A stretch of 64,000 bases of DNA from Gammaproteobacteria bacterium (GTDB taxonomy: Bacteria; Pseudomonadota; Gammaproteobacteria; Pseudomonadales; Pseudohongiellaceae): NCBI GenBank assembly GCA_947457195.1, contig CANGUU010000001.1, positions 1 through 64,000 of the forward strand, written 5' to 3'. This document shows, in pieces, positions 1-9,818 of this stretch. The stretch's first letter is position 1, and the number at the start of each line of letters is the position of its first letter. Below the pieces are notes generated by a model. That model ran no database searches and had not been told where the DNA came from. It saw only the letters and a program-made list of their open reading frames with translations. Position numbers and translations under genes: made by a program.

Positions 1-294
1 GCCTTCCTTTTTGCGTGGGCCATTTCGATTCGGGAGTCGGGCTGGCTGGGTTTCGCAGAGGTCCTGGTGTTCATCACCATTCTGTTGGCCGGCCTGTTGT
101 ACCTCTGGAAAGCAGGCGCACTCGAATGGCGCACGCTGCGCCAACAGCGTGACCTCGCCAACCTCAAGGGCGAGGGCGGCGTTGTCAACGTTGGTCCACG
201 CGCGGCGGCCCGCCACGACAACCATCACGACCACCATGACGAGCACCATGGCCATGACGCGCACGCCACGCATGGTCACGGGGGAGCACACTGA
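1..294 (+). CDS. nuoA: NADH-quinone oxidoreductase subunit A (5' partial), His-rich tail
   Basis: C-terminal part of NuoA, a small membrane subunit of complex I next to the quinone channel; the start lies outside the window. The frame enters with [18 protein letters not shown], continues through a hydrophobic helix ([19 protein letters not shown]) and reaches the family motif GALEW. About 30 residues later the protein ends in an unusual His/Asp-rich stretch ([15 protein letters not shown] and beyond), which ordinary NuoA lacks. The TGA stop overlaps the nuoB ATG by one base, as expected in a tightly coupled nuo operon. Confidence 0.93.
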   Translation, partial: AFLFAWAISIRESGWLGFAEVLVFITILLAGLLYLWKAGALEWRTLRQQRDLANLKGEGGVVNVGPRAAARHDNHHDHHDEHHGHDAHATHGHGGAH

Positions 295-935
295 TGAGCT
301 GGGAACTAGTCAAACCCGAGCAAACCTATTCGCCAAGCCCGGGCATGAACCAGTTCGATGATTACGTTCGCAAAAACGTGATCATGACGACGCTGGAAGA
401 CATGCTCGCGTGGAGTCGCAAGAATTCACTCTGGCCCTTCAATTTCGGGCTTTCCTGCTGCTACGTCGAGGCGGCCACCGCCATCTCCAGCCGTCACGAT
501 ATCGCGCGCTTTGGTGCCGAAGTATTCCGCGCTACGCCCCGTCAGGCCGACATGATCATCATCGCTGGCACGGTCTTTCGCAAAATGGCGCCCGTCGTCC
601 AGCGGTTGTACGAGCAAATGATGGAGCCGCGTTATGTGATCTGTATGGGCTCCTGTGCGAACTCTGGCGGCATGTACGACATCTATTCCGTGGTGCAGGG
701 TGTCGATAAATTTCTTCCCGTGGATGTCTACGTGTCGGGTTGCCCGCCGCGGCCGGAAGCCTTGCTGCAGGGCCTCAACTTGCTGCAAGACTCCATCGGC
801 AAGCAGCGTCGCCCTGTATCGTGGGTCATCAACGATCAGGGCGTTCACATGCGTGAGAAGAATGTAGTGCAACGTGAATTGCGCGGGCCCGATCGTATCG
901 CCGCACGCGAGTTGCGCAGCCCGGATGAGGTGTAA
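294..935 (+). CDS. nuoB: NADH-quinone oxidoreductase subunit B
   Basis: NuoB carries the terminal iron-sulfur cluster N2 that passes electrons to quinone in complex I. The 213-residue protein shows the N2 ligands: the adjacent pair C55-C56 (LSCCYVEAA), C121 ([12 protein letters not shown]) and C150 ([12 protein letters not shown]). Length is normal for the family. It starts with an ATG overlapping the nuoA stop and is followed three bases later by nuoCD, so it is part of the single nuo transcription unit. Confidence 0.98.
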   Translation: MSWELVKPEQTYSPSPGMNQFDDYVRKNVIMTTLEDMLAWSRKNSLWPFNFGLSCCYVEAATAISSRHDIARFGAEVFRATPRQADMIIIAGTVFRKMAPVVQRLYEQMMEPRYVICMGSCANSGGMYDIYSVVQGVDKFLPVDVYVSGCPPRPEALLQGLNLLQDSIGKQRRPVSWVINDQGVHMREKNVVQRELRGPDRIAARELRSPDEV

Positions 936-938
936 GCC

Positions 939-2708
939 ATGAACGCAGCAGTACGTCCTGAAGCCGAACTGCCCGCCATCATCAAGGCGCTGTACGAAAG
1001 ATTCGGTGAGTCCACCTTTGTTCGTCAGCATACGGCGGAGAGCATGCCGACCCTGTGGGTGGGTCGTGACAAGGTCATGGCTGTCCTCCGTTATCTGCGA
1101 GACGAAGCCAGCCCCCGCTATGAAATGCTGCTGGACTTGACCGCCATCGATGAGCGGATGCGCGTGCACCGCGAGGGGCAGCCCGCGAGTGATTTCACCG
1201 TGGTCTACCACCCGACGTCTTTCTCCGGCAATTGTGACATCCGCATCAAAGTCGCCCTGCGCATGGGAGACCTCTCGATCCCCACCGCCATACCGCTCTG
1301 GTCCAGCGCCAACTGGCAGGAGCGCGAGTGCTGGGATCTTTTTGGCATCGTGTTCACGGGTCATCCTAATCTCACGCGTATCCTCTGCCCGCCCACCTGG
1401 AAGGGCCATGCCCTCCGCAAGGATCATCCGGCGAGGGCTACCGAGATGGAGCCCTATCGGATGAGTGACGAGATCCAGGACCGCGAGCAGGAAGCGCTGC
1501 GCTTCCGCCCGGAAGAGTGGGGGCTCTCCCGCAAGTCTGATACTTCGGAGTTCATGTTCCTGAACTTCGGTCCGAACCATCCGGCTGCCCACGGCGTGAT
1601 TCGTTTCGCCTTGCAGCTCGACGGGGAGAACGTGCTCGATGTCGTGCCCGATGTCGGTTACCACCATCGTGGCGCCGAGAAAATGGCAGAGCGCCAGACG
1701 TGGCACACCTTCATTCCCTACACGGATCGCATCGATTATCTGGGCGGAGTGATGAATAACCTGCCCTACGTGATGGCGGTCGAGAAGATGGCGGGCATTC
1801 AGGTGCCGGAGCGCGTGAAGGTCATCCGCGTCATGCTGGCGGAGTTTTTCCGTATTTGTTCCCACCTGTTGTTCTACGGCACCTGGGCCGTGGATCTTGG
1901 TCAGCTGTCGCCCTTGTTTTACTGCTTCGTAGATCGCGAGAAGGCGTTCAACATCATCGAGTCTATCTGTGGTGCCCGCATGCATCCCGGCTGGTTCCGC
2001 ATCGGTGGTGTGGCCCAGGATCTGCCAAAAGGCTGGGACAAGCTCATTCGTGAATTTGTCGAATACTTCCCCAAGCGTCTCACCGAATACGACAAGATGG
2101 TCATGGCCAACTCTGTCATTCGGCAGCGCACACGCGGCGTTGGTGTGATTGATACGGCAGGTGCCTTCGACTGGGCAATGACCGGGCCGGCGCTGCGCGC
2201 GACCGGTCTCGAGTGGGATTACCGCAAGAACCGACCCTACAGTGGCTACGAAAACTTCGAATTCGAGGTGCCGGTGGGCGTAAACGGCGATTGCTACGAT
2301 CGCGCAGCTGTCCGGGTGGAAGAAATGCGGCAAAGCTGCCGCATCATCAAACAGTGCCTGGAAAACATGCCGGAAGGCCCTTACAAGTCCGACCACCCAC
2401 TGGCCACGCCGCCACTGAAGGAAAAGAGCCGACTCGACATCGAAACACTCATCAACCACTTCCTCGGCGTCAGCTGGGGCCCGGTGATGGACCCGACGGA
2501 AGTGACGATGACCATCGAGGCGACCAAGGGACTCAACATGTACTACATGGTCAACGACGGCGGTATCGGTTCCTACCGCACGCGTATCCGCACGCCGTCG
2601 TTCATCCATATCCAGGCCATTCCCTTCCTCAGTCGTGGCTTGATGCTGGCCGACTTCACCGCCGTCGTTGCCACTACGGATTTCGTGATGGCGGATGTAG
2701 ACCGCTGA
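939..2708 (+). CDS. nuoCD: NADH-quinone oxidoreductase subunits C and D, fused
   Basis: A 589-residue fusion of NuoC (about the first 190 residues, 30-kDa subunit family) and NuoD (from about residue 200, 49-kDa family). The NuoD part begins at [16 protein letters not shown] and ends with the conserved DFVMADVDR. These subunits form the peripheral-arm module that shapes the quinone site together with NuoB. A fused nuoCD is typical of Escherichia and Pseudomonas-type gammaproteobacteria; many other groups keep the genes apart. There is no frameshift and no linker anomaly. Confidence 0.98.
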   Translation: MNAAVRPEAELPAIIKALYERFGESTFVRQHTAESMPTLWVGRDKVMAVLRYLRDEASPRYEMLLDLTAIDERMRVHREGQPASDFTVVYHPTSFSGNCDIRIKVALRMGDLSIPTAIPLWSSANWQERECWDLFGIVFTGHPNLTRILCPPTWKGHALRKDHPARATEMEPYRMSDEIQDREQEALRFRPEEWGLSRKSDTSEFMFLNFGPNHPAAHGVIRFALQLDGENVLDVVPDVGYHHRGAEKMAERQTWHTFIPYTDRIDYLGGVMNNLPYVMAVEKMAGIQVPERVKVIRVMLAEFFRICSHLLFYGTWAVDLGQLSPLFYCFVDREKAFNIIESICGARMHPGWFRIGGVAQDLPKGWDKLIREFVEYFPKRLTEYDKMVMANSVIRQRTRGVGVIDTAGAFDWAMTGPALRATGLEWDYRKNRPYSGYENFEFEVPVGVNGDCYDRAAVRVEEMRQSCRIIKQCLENMPEGPYKSDHPLATPPLKEKSRLDIETLINHFLGVSWGPVMDPTEVTMTIEATKGLNMYYMVNDGGIGSYRTRIRTPSFIHIQAIPFLSRGLMLADFTAVVATTDFVMADVDR

Positions 2709-2748
2709 GTTCGCCCAGGAACGGAACGCCGAGAATTAGAGAATCGCC

Positions 2749-3261
2749 ATGAGCAATCTGATCGCCAGCACTGCCCCCAAAGCGCGCAAACTGACGCCGG
2801 AAGAAATTCATGACATCGAGCATGAAAAGACCCATTACCCCTATGCGCAGGCTGTGGGCCTGGAAGCGCTGAAGATTGTGCAGAAGTACCAGGGTTGGGT
2901 GTCCGACGAGAGCCTGCTCGCTGTAGCCGATTACCTGGAGCTTCCTCCGGACGAACTGGAGGGCGTGGCAACTTTCTTCAACATGATTTTTCGCCGCCCG
3001 GTGGGGAAAAACGTGATTCTTCTTTGCGACAGCGTGGCCTGCTGGATGCTCGGCTGCGACGGTCTCAAGGCCCATATCACCAAGCGACTCGGTATCGAGT
3101 ACGGGCAGACCACCGCCGACAACCTCTTTACGCTGATTCCGGTTCCCTGTCTCGGGGCCTGTGACAAGGCGCCCGTCATGATGATCGGCAATGACACCCA
3201 CCGTAACCTGACGCCAGCCACGATCGATGCCCTGATCGATGCTTGCCAGGCGCGTGGCTGA
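2749..3261 (+). CDS. nuoE: NADH-quinone oxidoreductase subunit E
   Basis: The 24-kDa-type subunit of the NADH dehydrogenase module of complex I, holding the off-pathway [2Fe-2S] cluster N1a. The 170-residue thioredoxin-like protein shows the four expected ligands in C-x4-C and C-x3-C pairs: C93 and C98 (LLCDSVACWM), then C134 and C138 (PCLGACDKAPV). It lies 40 bases after nuoCD and 15 bases before nuoF, in the usual order. Confidence 0.97.
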   Translation: MSNLIASTAPKARKLTPEEIHDIEHEKTHYPYAQAVGLEALKIVQKYQGWVSDESLLAVADYLELPPDELEGVATFFNMIFRRPVGKNVILLCDSVACWMLGCDGLKAHITKRLGIEYGQTTADNLFTLIPVPCLGACDKAPVMMIGNDTHRNLTPATIDALIDACQARG

Positions 3262-3276
3262 TACGGGACTGATGCA

Positions 3277-4557
3277 ATGACAACTCTGACCAATAAACCC
3301 CTTACCAAGAACATCGAGATCGGGCGGGCGCCTTTCACGTTCGCCCAGTATCAGGCCGCCGGTGGCTATCAGAGCGTAGGCAAGGCGCTCGCCATGAAGC
3401 CACGTGACCTCATGAAGTTGGTGCAGGACAGCGGTCTCGGTGGCCGTGGTGGTGCAGGTTTCAACACCGGCCTGAAGTGGAGCTTTATTCCTGAACCTGA
3501 TGGTGGTCCGCGCTACCTGGTGGTGAATGCCGATGAGATGGAGCCTGGCACGTTCAAGGATAGGCTGCTCATGGAGCATGATCCGCACTTGCTGGTCGAA
3601 GGCATGATCACGGCATCTATCGCGCTGCAGGCGACCATGTCCTACATTTTTCTGCGCGGCGAATACAAGGAAGCGGAAGCGGCCCTGCTCAAGGCTATTG
3701 CCGAGGCCTACGAGGCCGGCATGCTCGGTCAACACATTGCGGGTTCGACCTTCAGTCTCGACATGGCGGTGCATACCTCGGCCGGCCGCTATATCTGCGG
3801 CGAAGAGACGGCACTGATCAATGCCCTCGAGGGTAAGCGCGCCAATCCGCGCTTCAAACCACCGTTCCCGCAGGTAAGTGGGCTGTGGGGGCGGCCGACA
3901 CTCGTAAACAACGTCGAAACCATCTGCAACATTCCCGGCATCGTCAGCCACGGGGTGGACTGGTTCAAGGCGCTGGGGATCAATGGGCAAAGCGGGACTC
4001 GCATCAGCGGTGTCAGTGGACGCGTGAAGCGTCCTGGCTGCTGGGAAATGCCGGTCGGTACCACCTTCCGTACGGTCATCGAGGAGTACGCCGGTGGTAT
4101 GCAGGATGGCTATGCGCTCAAGGCCTTTCTGCCGGGTGGCGGCTCCACCGACTTCCTGATGCCAGAGCATCTGGACCTGCCCATGATTCCCGGAGACGTG
4201 GCCAAGGCAGGCAGCCGTCTCGGCACCTCGTTGTTGATGGTGCTGGATGACAAAACCTGCCCGATCGGCTGCGTCCACAACCTTATCAAGTTCTTTGCGC
4301 ATGAGAGCTGCGGCTGGTGCACGCCTTGCCGTGACGGCTTGCCGTGGGTAGAGCACATCCTGCTGAAACTGGAGCGCGGCGAAGGAACGCTGAAGGACAT
4401 CGACATTCTGAAGGAGGCCTGCGGCTACATGGCGCCCGGCAACACGTTCTGCGCGCTGGCGCCAGGCGCCGCCGAGCCGCTGCAGAGTGCGCTTAAGTAC
4501 TTCATGGATGAGTTCGTAGAACACGTGAACCACGGCTGCAAGTACCAGCGACACTGA
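3277..4557 (+). CDS. nuoF: NADH-quinone oxidoreductase subunit F (NADH/FMN-binding)
   Basis: NuoF binds NADH and FMN and accepts the hydride in complex I. The glycine-rich nucleotide/FMN region GLGGRGGAGFNTGLKWSF is near residues 52-70, and the [4Fe-4S] N3 ligands ESCGWCTPCRDG are near residue 345 with a further Cys downstream (GNTFCALAPGA). At 426 residues it is close to normal length. An AT-rich 85-base spacer follows before nuoG, the longest gap between nuo genes here. Confidence 0.98.
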   Translation: MTTLTNKPLTKNIEIGRAPFTFAQYQAAGGYQSVGKALAMKPRDLMKLVQDSGLGGRGGAGFNTGLKWSFIPEPDGGPRYLVVNADEMEPGTFKDRLLMEHDPHLLVEGMITASIALQATMSYIFLRGEYKEAEAALLKAIAEAYEAGMLGQHIAGSTFSLDMAVHTSAGRYICGEETALINALEGKRANPRFKPPFPQVSGLWGRPTLVNNVETICNIPGIVSHGVDWFKALGINGQSGTRISGVSGRVKRPGCWEMPVGTTFRTVIEEYAGGMQDGYALKAFLPGGGSTDFLMPEHLDLPMIPGDVAKAGSRLGTSLLMVLDDKTCPIGCVHNLIKFFAHESCGWCTPCRDGLPWVEHILLKLERGEGTLKDIDILKEACGYMAPGNTFCALAPGAAEPLQSALKYFMDEFVEHVNHGCKYQRH

Positions 4558-4642
4558 GAATTTACTTTAAAAGCGATTTCTGGATAAGTTTCACAAGTAT
4601 CTGAATTTAAAGAATTAGATACAGCGAACTGGGCACAAGAAA
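4558..4642 (+). other. AT-rich nuoF-nuoG spacer with small inverted repeat
   Basis: This 85-base spacer is much richer in A and T than the flanking coding sequence and far longer than most other gaps in the nuo operon. It holds an imperfect inverted repeat (ATCT-G-AATT ... AATT-AGAT, around 4600-4621). I do not see a clear -35/-10 pair. It could be an internal promoter, an mRNA processing site or an old insertion scar. Confidence 0.4.
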
Positions 4643-7396
4643 ATGGCAAAGATTACCGTTGATGGCAAGGTCTTCGACGTGGACCCCAACAACAATCTGC
4701 TCGAAGAAATCCTGTCGAACCAGCAGGATCTGCCGTACTTCTGCTGGCATCCGAGCATGGGTTCGGTGGGGTCGTGCCGGCAGTGCGCGATGATCGAGTA
4801 CGCCAATGACGATGACCAGCGGGGTCGCCAGATCATGGCCTGCATGACCTCTCCGCGTGATGGGGCCCGCTACTCCATCGACAAGGCTGCCCAGTTCCGC
4901 GCCCAAGCCATCGAAAGCATCATGACGAGCCATCCCCACGACTGCCCAGTCTGTGAGGAAGGGGGCGAGTGTCACCTGCAGGACATGACGGTCATGTCCG
5001 GCCATACCTATCGGCGCTACGATGGCAAGAAGTCGACGCACACCAATCAGGATCTTGGCCCCTTCATCGGTCACGAGATGAACCGTTGCATCACCTGTTA
5101 CCGCTGTGTCCGCTATTACAAGGACTACGCCGGCGGCACCGATTTCGGCCCGCAGGCGTCCCACAACCACACCTACTTCGGTCGGTTCCAGGATGGCGCG
5201 TTGGAAAGCGAATTCTCCGGCAATCTGGCCGAGGTGTGCCCGACTGGCGTCTTCACCGACAAGGTGTTCAGCAAGCATTACGCCCGCAAGTGGGACCTTC
5301 AATCGTCACCCAGTGTCTGCGCCGCCTGCGGCGTGGGCTGCAATATCAACCCCGGCGAACGCTATGGCACCCTGCGCCGGGTCGTGAACCGGCTCAATGA
5401 CCAGGTGAATGGTTACTTTCTGTGTGACAAAGGCCGCTTTGGCACCGGTTACGTGAACAGCAGTGAGCGGCTGCGCGTGAACATGGTTCGCAGTGCGCAT
5501 GATGGGCGCCCGACCGAGATAAGCCCCACCGAGGCCAAGAGCCGACTGCTCGCCCTGAAGGGCAAGGCCATCGGAATCGGTTCTCCGCGCGCCTCGCTGG
5601 AAGCCAACTTCGCGCTGCGCCAGTTGGTGGGCAAGGAAAACTTTTATGCCGGCGTCAGCGAGGTCGAATTCGGTTTGCTCAGTCAGATCGTCGAGATCTA
5701 CAAGAGCCGTCCGGTACAGGCAGCATCCATTCGTGACATCGAACTCTGCGACGCCGTCGTCGTGCTGGGTGAGGACGTGACCAACACGGCAGCGCGCATC
5801 GCCCTGGCCCTGCGGCAGTCCGTCAAGAATCTCGGGCGCGAGCTGGCCGCAAAAATGAAGCTTCCTCAGTGGCACGATGCGGCAATCCGCAATCTCGCCC
5901 AAGGGCGCAAGAGTCCGCTCTACATCATCGGCCCCGCGGCCTCCCGTCTCGACGATATCGCCAAGCAGGTCTACATTGCGAGCCCGGCAGACACCGCGCG
6001 TATCGGCTTCGCCATTGCGCACGCGCTGGACAGCACGGCGCCGGCGGTGACGGACCTGTCCGCCGCTGAGCAGTCGTTGGTGGCCAGTATTGCCACCGAC
6101 CTGAAAGGAGCGAAGAAGCCCTTGGTGGTGTCGGGTACCTCGCTTCTCGAACCGGCCCTGCTTCAGGCCGCGGCCAACATCGCCACCGCCTGCAGTGGCG
6201 CCCCTGGGCCCGGTCGTATCGTACTGACGGCTCCCGAAGTCAACAGTCTCGGCCTCATGCTGCTGATGGATGGCTCGCAAAACAGCTTGGGCAAAGCCAT
6301 GCAAAGCGGGGCGCGCGCCGCCATCGTGCTGGAAAACGACCTCTACCGCCGGGCGCCTGCTGCCACCATTGGCAGATTCCTGTCCGGACTCGAGCAACTC
6401 GCTGTTCTCGATCATCTGCAGAATCGTACTGGCGAGGCCGCTAATCTGGTGCTGGCGGCAGGTACCTTTGCGGAAACCAGCGGCACCTTTGTGAACTACG
6501 AGGGCCGTGCGCAGCACTTCTACGCAACATTCAAACCCGCCCCCGAAATCCGCTCCAGCGCCAAATGGCTGTGTGATACGGAATTCGGGGCAGAACCACG
6601 GATCCACGTGCTCACCGGTGGGGCCGCGGCGCTGCTGCCCAATGGGTACAAGTTGCAGAAGCTCACCCCGGGCGCCGACTGGAACTTCGCCGGTGCCCGA
6701 GCGCCGCGCCAGCACCATCGTTACAGTGGTCGCACTGCACTGCGTGCCCACCTCAACGTGCATGAGCCCAAGCAGGAGCAGGACGAGGACGGGATCATGA
6801 ATTATTCGATGGAGGGTGTGCCGCCGCTCAAGGATTCGACCATCTTTTCATCGCCATGGGCACCGGGTTGGAATTCCAACCAGAGCGTGTTCAAGTTCCA
6901 GAAACACACCGGTGGAGAGTTGTTGCAGTCCGGTCATGGTGAGTTGTTGCTGGATGTTCCTGCTGCTGACAAGACCTGGTTTGCGGCAGTCATCCAAAAG
7001 CCGGTCGTAGAGGGCTTTGCGCTGTTTCCGCTCTACCACCTCTTTGGCAGTGAGGAACTCACCGCACGCAGTGAGGCGATCCAGGCCAAGGCCACAGGCG
7101 CCTACGTGGCCTTGAATCCGGCCGATGTGGAACGCCTAGGCTTGGCGGCCAGTGATGGCGTCCAGGTGCAGCACAACGGGGCTGTTCCCTATCTGGCGAG
7201 AGCATCGATAGCGCCTGGTACCGTCGGTGTTCCAGTCGGGCTCAGCGGACTGAATTTCCAGGACCTCGTCACGCCGGGCCTTGCCTTGAACAAGGCCAGC
7301 AATTGGCAGAACCCCAAGGATTGGCGGGCCAGCAACATCATCGTCAGTGACGCCGGCAGCACCACGGCCTACGGCCGCGGCGTGCAGGGTCGTTAG
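4643..7396 (+). CDS. nuoG: NADH-quinone oxidoreductase subunit G
   Basis: The largest peripheral subunit of complex I (917 residues), conducting electrons from NuoF towards NuoI. The N-terminal [2Fe-2S] domain has YFCWHPSMGSVGSCRQC, followed by the His/Cys-ligated cluster (HPHDCPVCEEGGECHLQD) and a C-rich pair (CITCYRCVRYY). The extra cluster N7 is present (C226, C229, C233 in CAACGVGC, and C261 in FLCDKGRF), as in Escherichia coli and Thermus but not mitochondria. The remainder is a molybdopterin-oxidoreductase-like domain without a bound cofactor, as usual for NuoG. Confidence 0.97.
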   Translation: MAKITVDGKVFDVDPNNNLLEEILSNQQDLPYFCWHPSMGSVGSCRQCAMIEYANDDDQRGRQIMACMTSPRDGARYSIDKAAQFRAQAIESIMTSHPHDCPVCEEGGECHLQDMTVMSGHTYRRYDGKKSTHTNQDLGPFIGHEMNRCITCYRCVRYYKDYAGGTDFGPQASHNHTYFGRFQDGALESEFSGNLAEVCPTGVFTDKVFSKHYARKWDLQSSPSVCAACGVGCNINPGERYGTLRRVVNRLNDQVNGYFLCDKGRFGTGYVNSSERLRVNMVRSAHDGRPTEISPTEAKSRLLALKGKAIGIGSPRASLEANFALRQLVGKENFYAGVSEVEFGLLSQIVEIYKSRPVQAASIRDIELCDAVVVLGEDVTNTAARIALALRQSVKNLGRELAAKMKLPQWHDAAIRNLAQGRKSPLYIIGPAASRLDDIAKQVYIASPADTARIGFAIAHALDSTAPAVTDLSAAEQSLVASIATDLKGAKKPLVVSGTSLLEPALLQAAANIATACSGAPGPGRIVLTAPEVNSLGLMLLMDGSQNSLGKAMQSGARAAIVLENDLYRRAPAATIGRFLSGLEQLAVLDHLQNRTGEAANLVLAAGTFAETSGTFVNYEGRAQHFYATFKPAPEIRSSAKWLCDTEFGAEPRIHVLTGGAAALLPNGYKLQKLTPGADWNFAGARAPRQHHRYSGRTALRAHLNVHEPKQEQDEDGIMNYSMEGVPPLKDSTIFSSPWAPGWNSNQSVFKFQKHTGGELLQSGHGELLLDVPAADKTWFAAVIQKPVVEGFALFPLYHLFGSEELTARSEAIQAKATGAYVALNPADVERLGLAASDGVQVQHNGAVPYLARASIAPGTVGVPVGLSGLNFQDLVTPGLALNKASNWQNPKDWRASNIIVSDAGSTTAYGRGVQGR

Positions 7397-7410
7397 GAGA
7401 AGCATCTGCC

Positions 7411-8394
7411 ATGTTCGAATTAACTGTCGGGTCTCTCCTCAACATTGTCGCCATGCTGGCGGCCGTAGCGGTAATCGCCGCTCTGCTCATCTGGATCGAG
7501 CGCCGCGTACTGGGCTTCCTTAGCGAGCGCCTGGGCCCTAACCGTGTGGGTCCTTTCGGTATTCTGCAGTCCGTTGCCGATGTGGTGAAACTGATCACCA
7601 AAGAAGACTGGGTTCCGCCGTTTTCCGACAAATTGGTCTTCGTGGTGGCACCGCTGATCGTGCCCATTGCCATGCTGCTCAGCTTCGGTGTCCTGCCGAT
7701 TGCGCCTGGCGTTGGTGTGATGGACTTGAACATCGGTTTGCTCTGGGTGTTTGCCATGGCCGGGCTCGGCGCCTACTCCGCCATGCTCGGTGGCTTGGCG
7801 TCCAACAACAAGTTCGCGCTGCTCGGCGGCTTAAGAGCCGCCGGCCAGATGATCAGTTACGAAGTTTTCATGGGGGTGTCCATCCTCGGTGTCGTCATCC
7901 TCGGCGACAGCTTCAACTTGCGGGAGATCGTCGAAGCTCAGCGGGACGGTTGGTTCGTCTTCCCGCAGTTTGTCGGCTTTGTGGTGTTCGTGATTGCCGG
8001 CCTCGCCGAAACCAAGCGTTGGCCCTTCGACCTGGCAGAGGGCGAATCCGAAATCATCTCCGGCTTCAACACCGAGTATTCCGGCATGAAGTTCGGCCTG
8101 TTCTTCGTGGGAGAGTATATCGGCATGCTGCTGCTTTCTGCGCTCATTCCGGTGCTGTTCTTCGGTGGATGGTATGCACCTTTTGGTCTTGAACTGCCGA
8201 ATCCTGTCGTGTCCGGACTTTTCTGGATGTTCATCAAGACCTCGTTCTGGGTTTTCTTCTTCATCCTGGTTCGCGCCGCACTGGTGCGGCCGCGCTATGA
8301 CCAGTTGATGAACTACGGGTGGCTGGTGATGCTGCCGCTGTCCTTGCTGAATTTGTTGATCACAGGCGCCGTAGTGCTGGCGCAGGGGAACTGA
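7411..8394 (+). CDS. nuoH: NADH-quinone oxidoreductase subunit H
   Basis: Membrane subunit (327 residues, about eight helices) linking the peripheral arm to the proton-pumping arm and forming much of the quinone chamber. Recognised by WIERRVLGFLSERLGPNRVGP near the N-terminus, the AETKRWPFDLAEGESEIISGF loop and RPRYDQLMNYGW near the C-terminus. It follows nuoG by 14 bases and precedes nuoI by three, in standard order. Confidence 0.97.
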   Translation: MFELTVGSLLNIVAMLAAVAVIAALLIWIERRVLGFLSERLGPNRVGPFGILQSVADVVKLITKEDWVPPFSDKLVFVVAPLIVPIAMLLSFGVLPIAPGVGVMDLNIGLLWVFAMAGLGAYSAMLGGLASNNKFALLGGLRAAGQMISYEVFMGVSILGVVILGDSFNLREIVEAQRDGWFVFPQFVGFVVFVIAGLAETKRWPFDLAEGESEIISGFNTEYSGMKFGLFFVGEYIGMLLLSALIPVLFFGGWYAPFGLELPNPVVSGLFWMFIKTSFWVFFFILVRAALVRPRYDQLMNYGWLVMLPLSLLNLLITGAVVLAQGN

Positions 8395-8397
8395 GCA

Positions 8398-8946
8398 ATG
8401 TGGAATTTCCTCAAGCAACAACTCTATGTCTTGTGGTCGAACGTAGTCACGCTGTGGCTCGTGTTCACCCACCTGTTCAAAAAGAAGGACACGGTCGAAT
8501 ACCCGGACGTACAGCCGTACATGTTTCCGCGCTGGCGCGGGCGCATCATTCTCAGCCGTGATCCGGATGGCGAGGAGCGCTGCGTGGCGTGCAACCTCTG
8601 CGCCGTGGCTTGTCCTGTCGACTGTATTGCGCTTCAAAAGACCGAAGACGAGAACGGGCGCTGGTACCCGGAGTTCTTCAGGATCAACTTTTCCCGTTGC
8701 ATCATGTGCGGCTTCTGCGAGGAGGCGTGCCCTACGCATGCCATCCAGCTGACTCCCGACTTCGAGATGGCCGAATACGTCCGCCAGGACATGGTCTGGG
8801 AGAAAAAGGATCTGTTGATCAGCGGAACCGGCAAATACCACGACTACAACTTTTACAAGATCGCCGGCAAAGCCATAGGCGGCAAAGGCAAGGGCGAAGC
8901 CCGTCATGAGCTGCCTCCCATCGACCGCAGGAGCCTCTTGCCATGA
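8398..8946 (+). CDS. nuoI: NADH-quinone oxidoreductase subunit I (2x[4Fe-4S])
   Basis: Ferredoxin-like subunit (182 residues) holding clusters N6a and N6b between NuoG and NuoB. Two complete [4Fe-4S] motifs are visible: [15 protein letters not shown] near residues 62-76 and [15 protein letters not shown] near residues 101-115. The N-terminal amphipathic part ([17 protein letters not shown]) anchors it to the membrane. The last bases overlap the nuoJ start, suggesting translational coupling. Confidence 0.98.
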   Translation: MWNFLKQQLYVLWSNVVTLWLVFTHLFKKKDTVEYPDVQPYMFPRWRGRIILSRDPDGEERCVACNLCAVACPVDCIALQKTEDENGRWYPEFFRINFSRCIMCGFCEEACPTHAIQLTPDFEMAEYVRQDMVWEKKDLLISGTGKYHDYNFYKIAGKAIGGKGKGEARHELPPIDRRSLLP

Positions 8947-9428
8947 ACCTGTTGTTTTATACTGCTGCCGCGATCAGTGTGCTGTCCACCCTGGTAGCCA
9001 TCACCCGCGTGAACGTCACGCACGCGCTGCTGTACTTCATCATTTCGCTCATCTCCCTCGCCATCATCTTCTACACGATCGGGGCCCACTTCGCTGCGGC
9101 TCTCGAGGTTATCGTGTATGCCGGCGCCATCATGGTCATGTACGTGTTCGTTGCCATGATGCTGAACCTGGGCCAAGCGACCGTGGAGCAGGAGCGTGCC
9201 TGGCTCAAGCCGTCCCTCTGGATCGGTCCGGTGCTCATGGCAGCGCCGCTGCTGGTGGAGCTGCTGTTGGTGTTACGAGAGACCGGTGCCACCGACATGG
9301 CACACACGGTGCTGGCGGCCAAGGAAGTGGGGATCTCGTTGTTTGGTCCCTACGTGCTTGCAGTGGAGCTGGCTTCCATGCTGCTGCTGGCCGGACTGGT
9401 GGGCGCCTATCACCTGGCGCGCAAGTAG
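8943..9428 (+). CDS. nuoJ: NADH-quinone oxidoreductase subunit J
   Basis: Small membrane subunit (161 residues, five predicted helices) between the quinone module and the antiporter-like subunits. The conserved segment [20 protein letters not shown] in the third helix, with its pi-bulge tyrosine, is diagnostic. The ATG lies inside the end of nuoI. The 50-base gap to nuoK is slightly longer than neighbouring gaps but carries no recognisable signal. Confidence 0.96.
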   Translation: MNLLFYTAAAISVLSTLVAITRVNVTHALLYFIISLISLAIIFYTIGAHFAAALEVIVYAGAIMVMYVFVAMMLNLGQATVEQERAWLKPSLWIGPVLMAAPLLVELLLVLRETGATDMAHTVLAAKEVGISLFGPYVLAVELASMLLLAGLVGAYHLARK

Positions 9429-9478
9429 GCGGGCGCGACTGCGCAGTCCCAAGATGACGAGGAAAAGAATCTAGTCCC

Positions 9479-9808
9479 ATGACAATGCCAACCGTCTTAA
9501 TGCAAGCGATTCCCATGGAGCACGGCCTGTTGTTGGCCGCCATCCTGTTTGCGCTTGGTCTCATCGGCGTGCTCACCCGCCGCAACATGGTGTTCGTGTT
9601 GATGTCACTGGAGATCATGCTAAACGCCGCCGCGTTGGCGTTCGTGGTTGCCGGTGCAAAGTGGGGCGACACGGATGGGCAGATCATGTTCCTGATGATC
9701 ATCAGTCTGGCCGCTGCGGAAGTCGCAGTGGGTCTGGCGCTGGTGTTGCAGATGTTCCATCGCTTCAAGACTCTGGACCTTGATGTCCTGAGCAAGTTGA
9801 AAGGCTAG
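9479..9808 (+). CDS. nuoK: NADH-quinone oxidoreductase subunit K
   Basis: Three-helix membrane subunit (109 residues) carrying two buried glutamates of the proton path. The second helix contains [15 protein letters not shown] with the first conserved Glu, and the third helix contains [15 protein letters not shown] with the second. It starts at an ATG at 9479; the downstream M at MEHGLLLA is also possible and would be closer to the usual family length of about 100 residues. Confidence 0.96.
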   Translation: MTMPTVLMQAIPMEHGLLLAAILFALGLIGVLTRRNMVFVLMSLEIMLNAAALAFVVAGAKWGDTDGQIMFLMIISLAAAEVAVGLALVLQMFHRFKTLDLDVLSKLKG

Positions 9809-9818
9809 GGGAGACGAC

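Noticed and set aside
426-2609. Very long open frame (727 codons) on the minus strand opposite nuoB/nuoCD
   Set aside because: It mirrors the codon pattern of the nuo genes on the plus strand; the translation is rich in His and Arg and matches no domain. Similar antisense frames opposite nuoE/nuoF (2674-4554), nuoG and lolC are rejected for the same reason.
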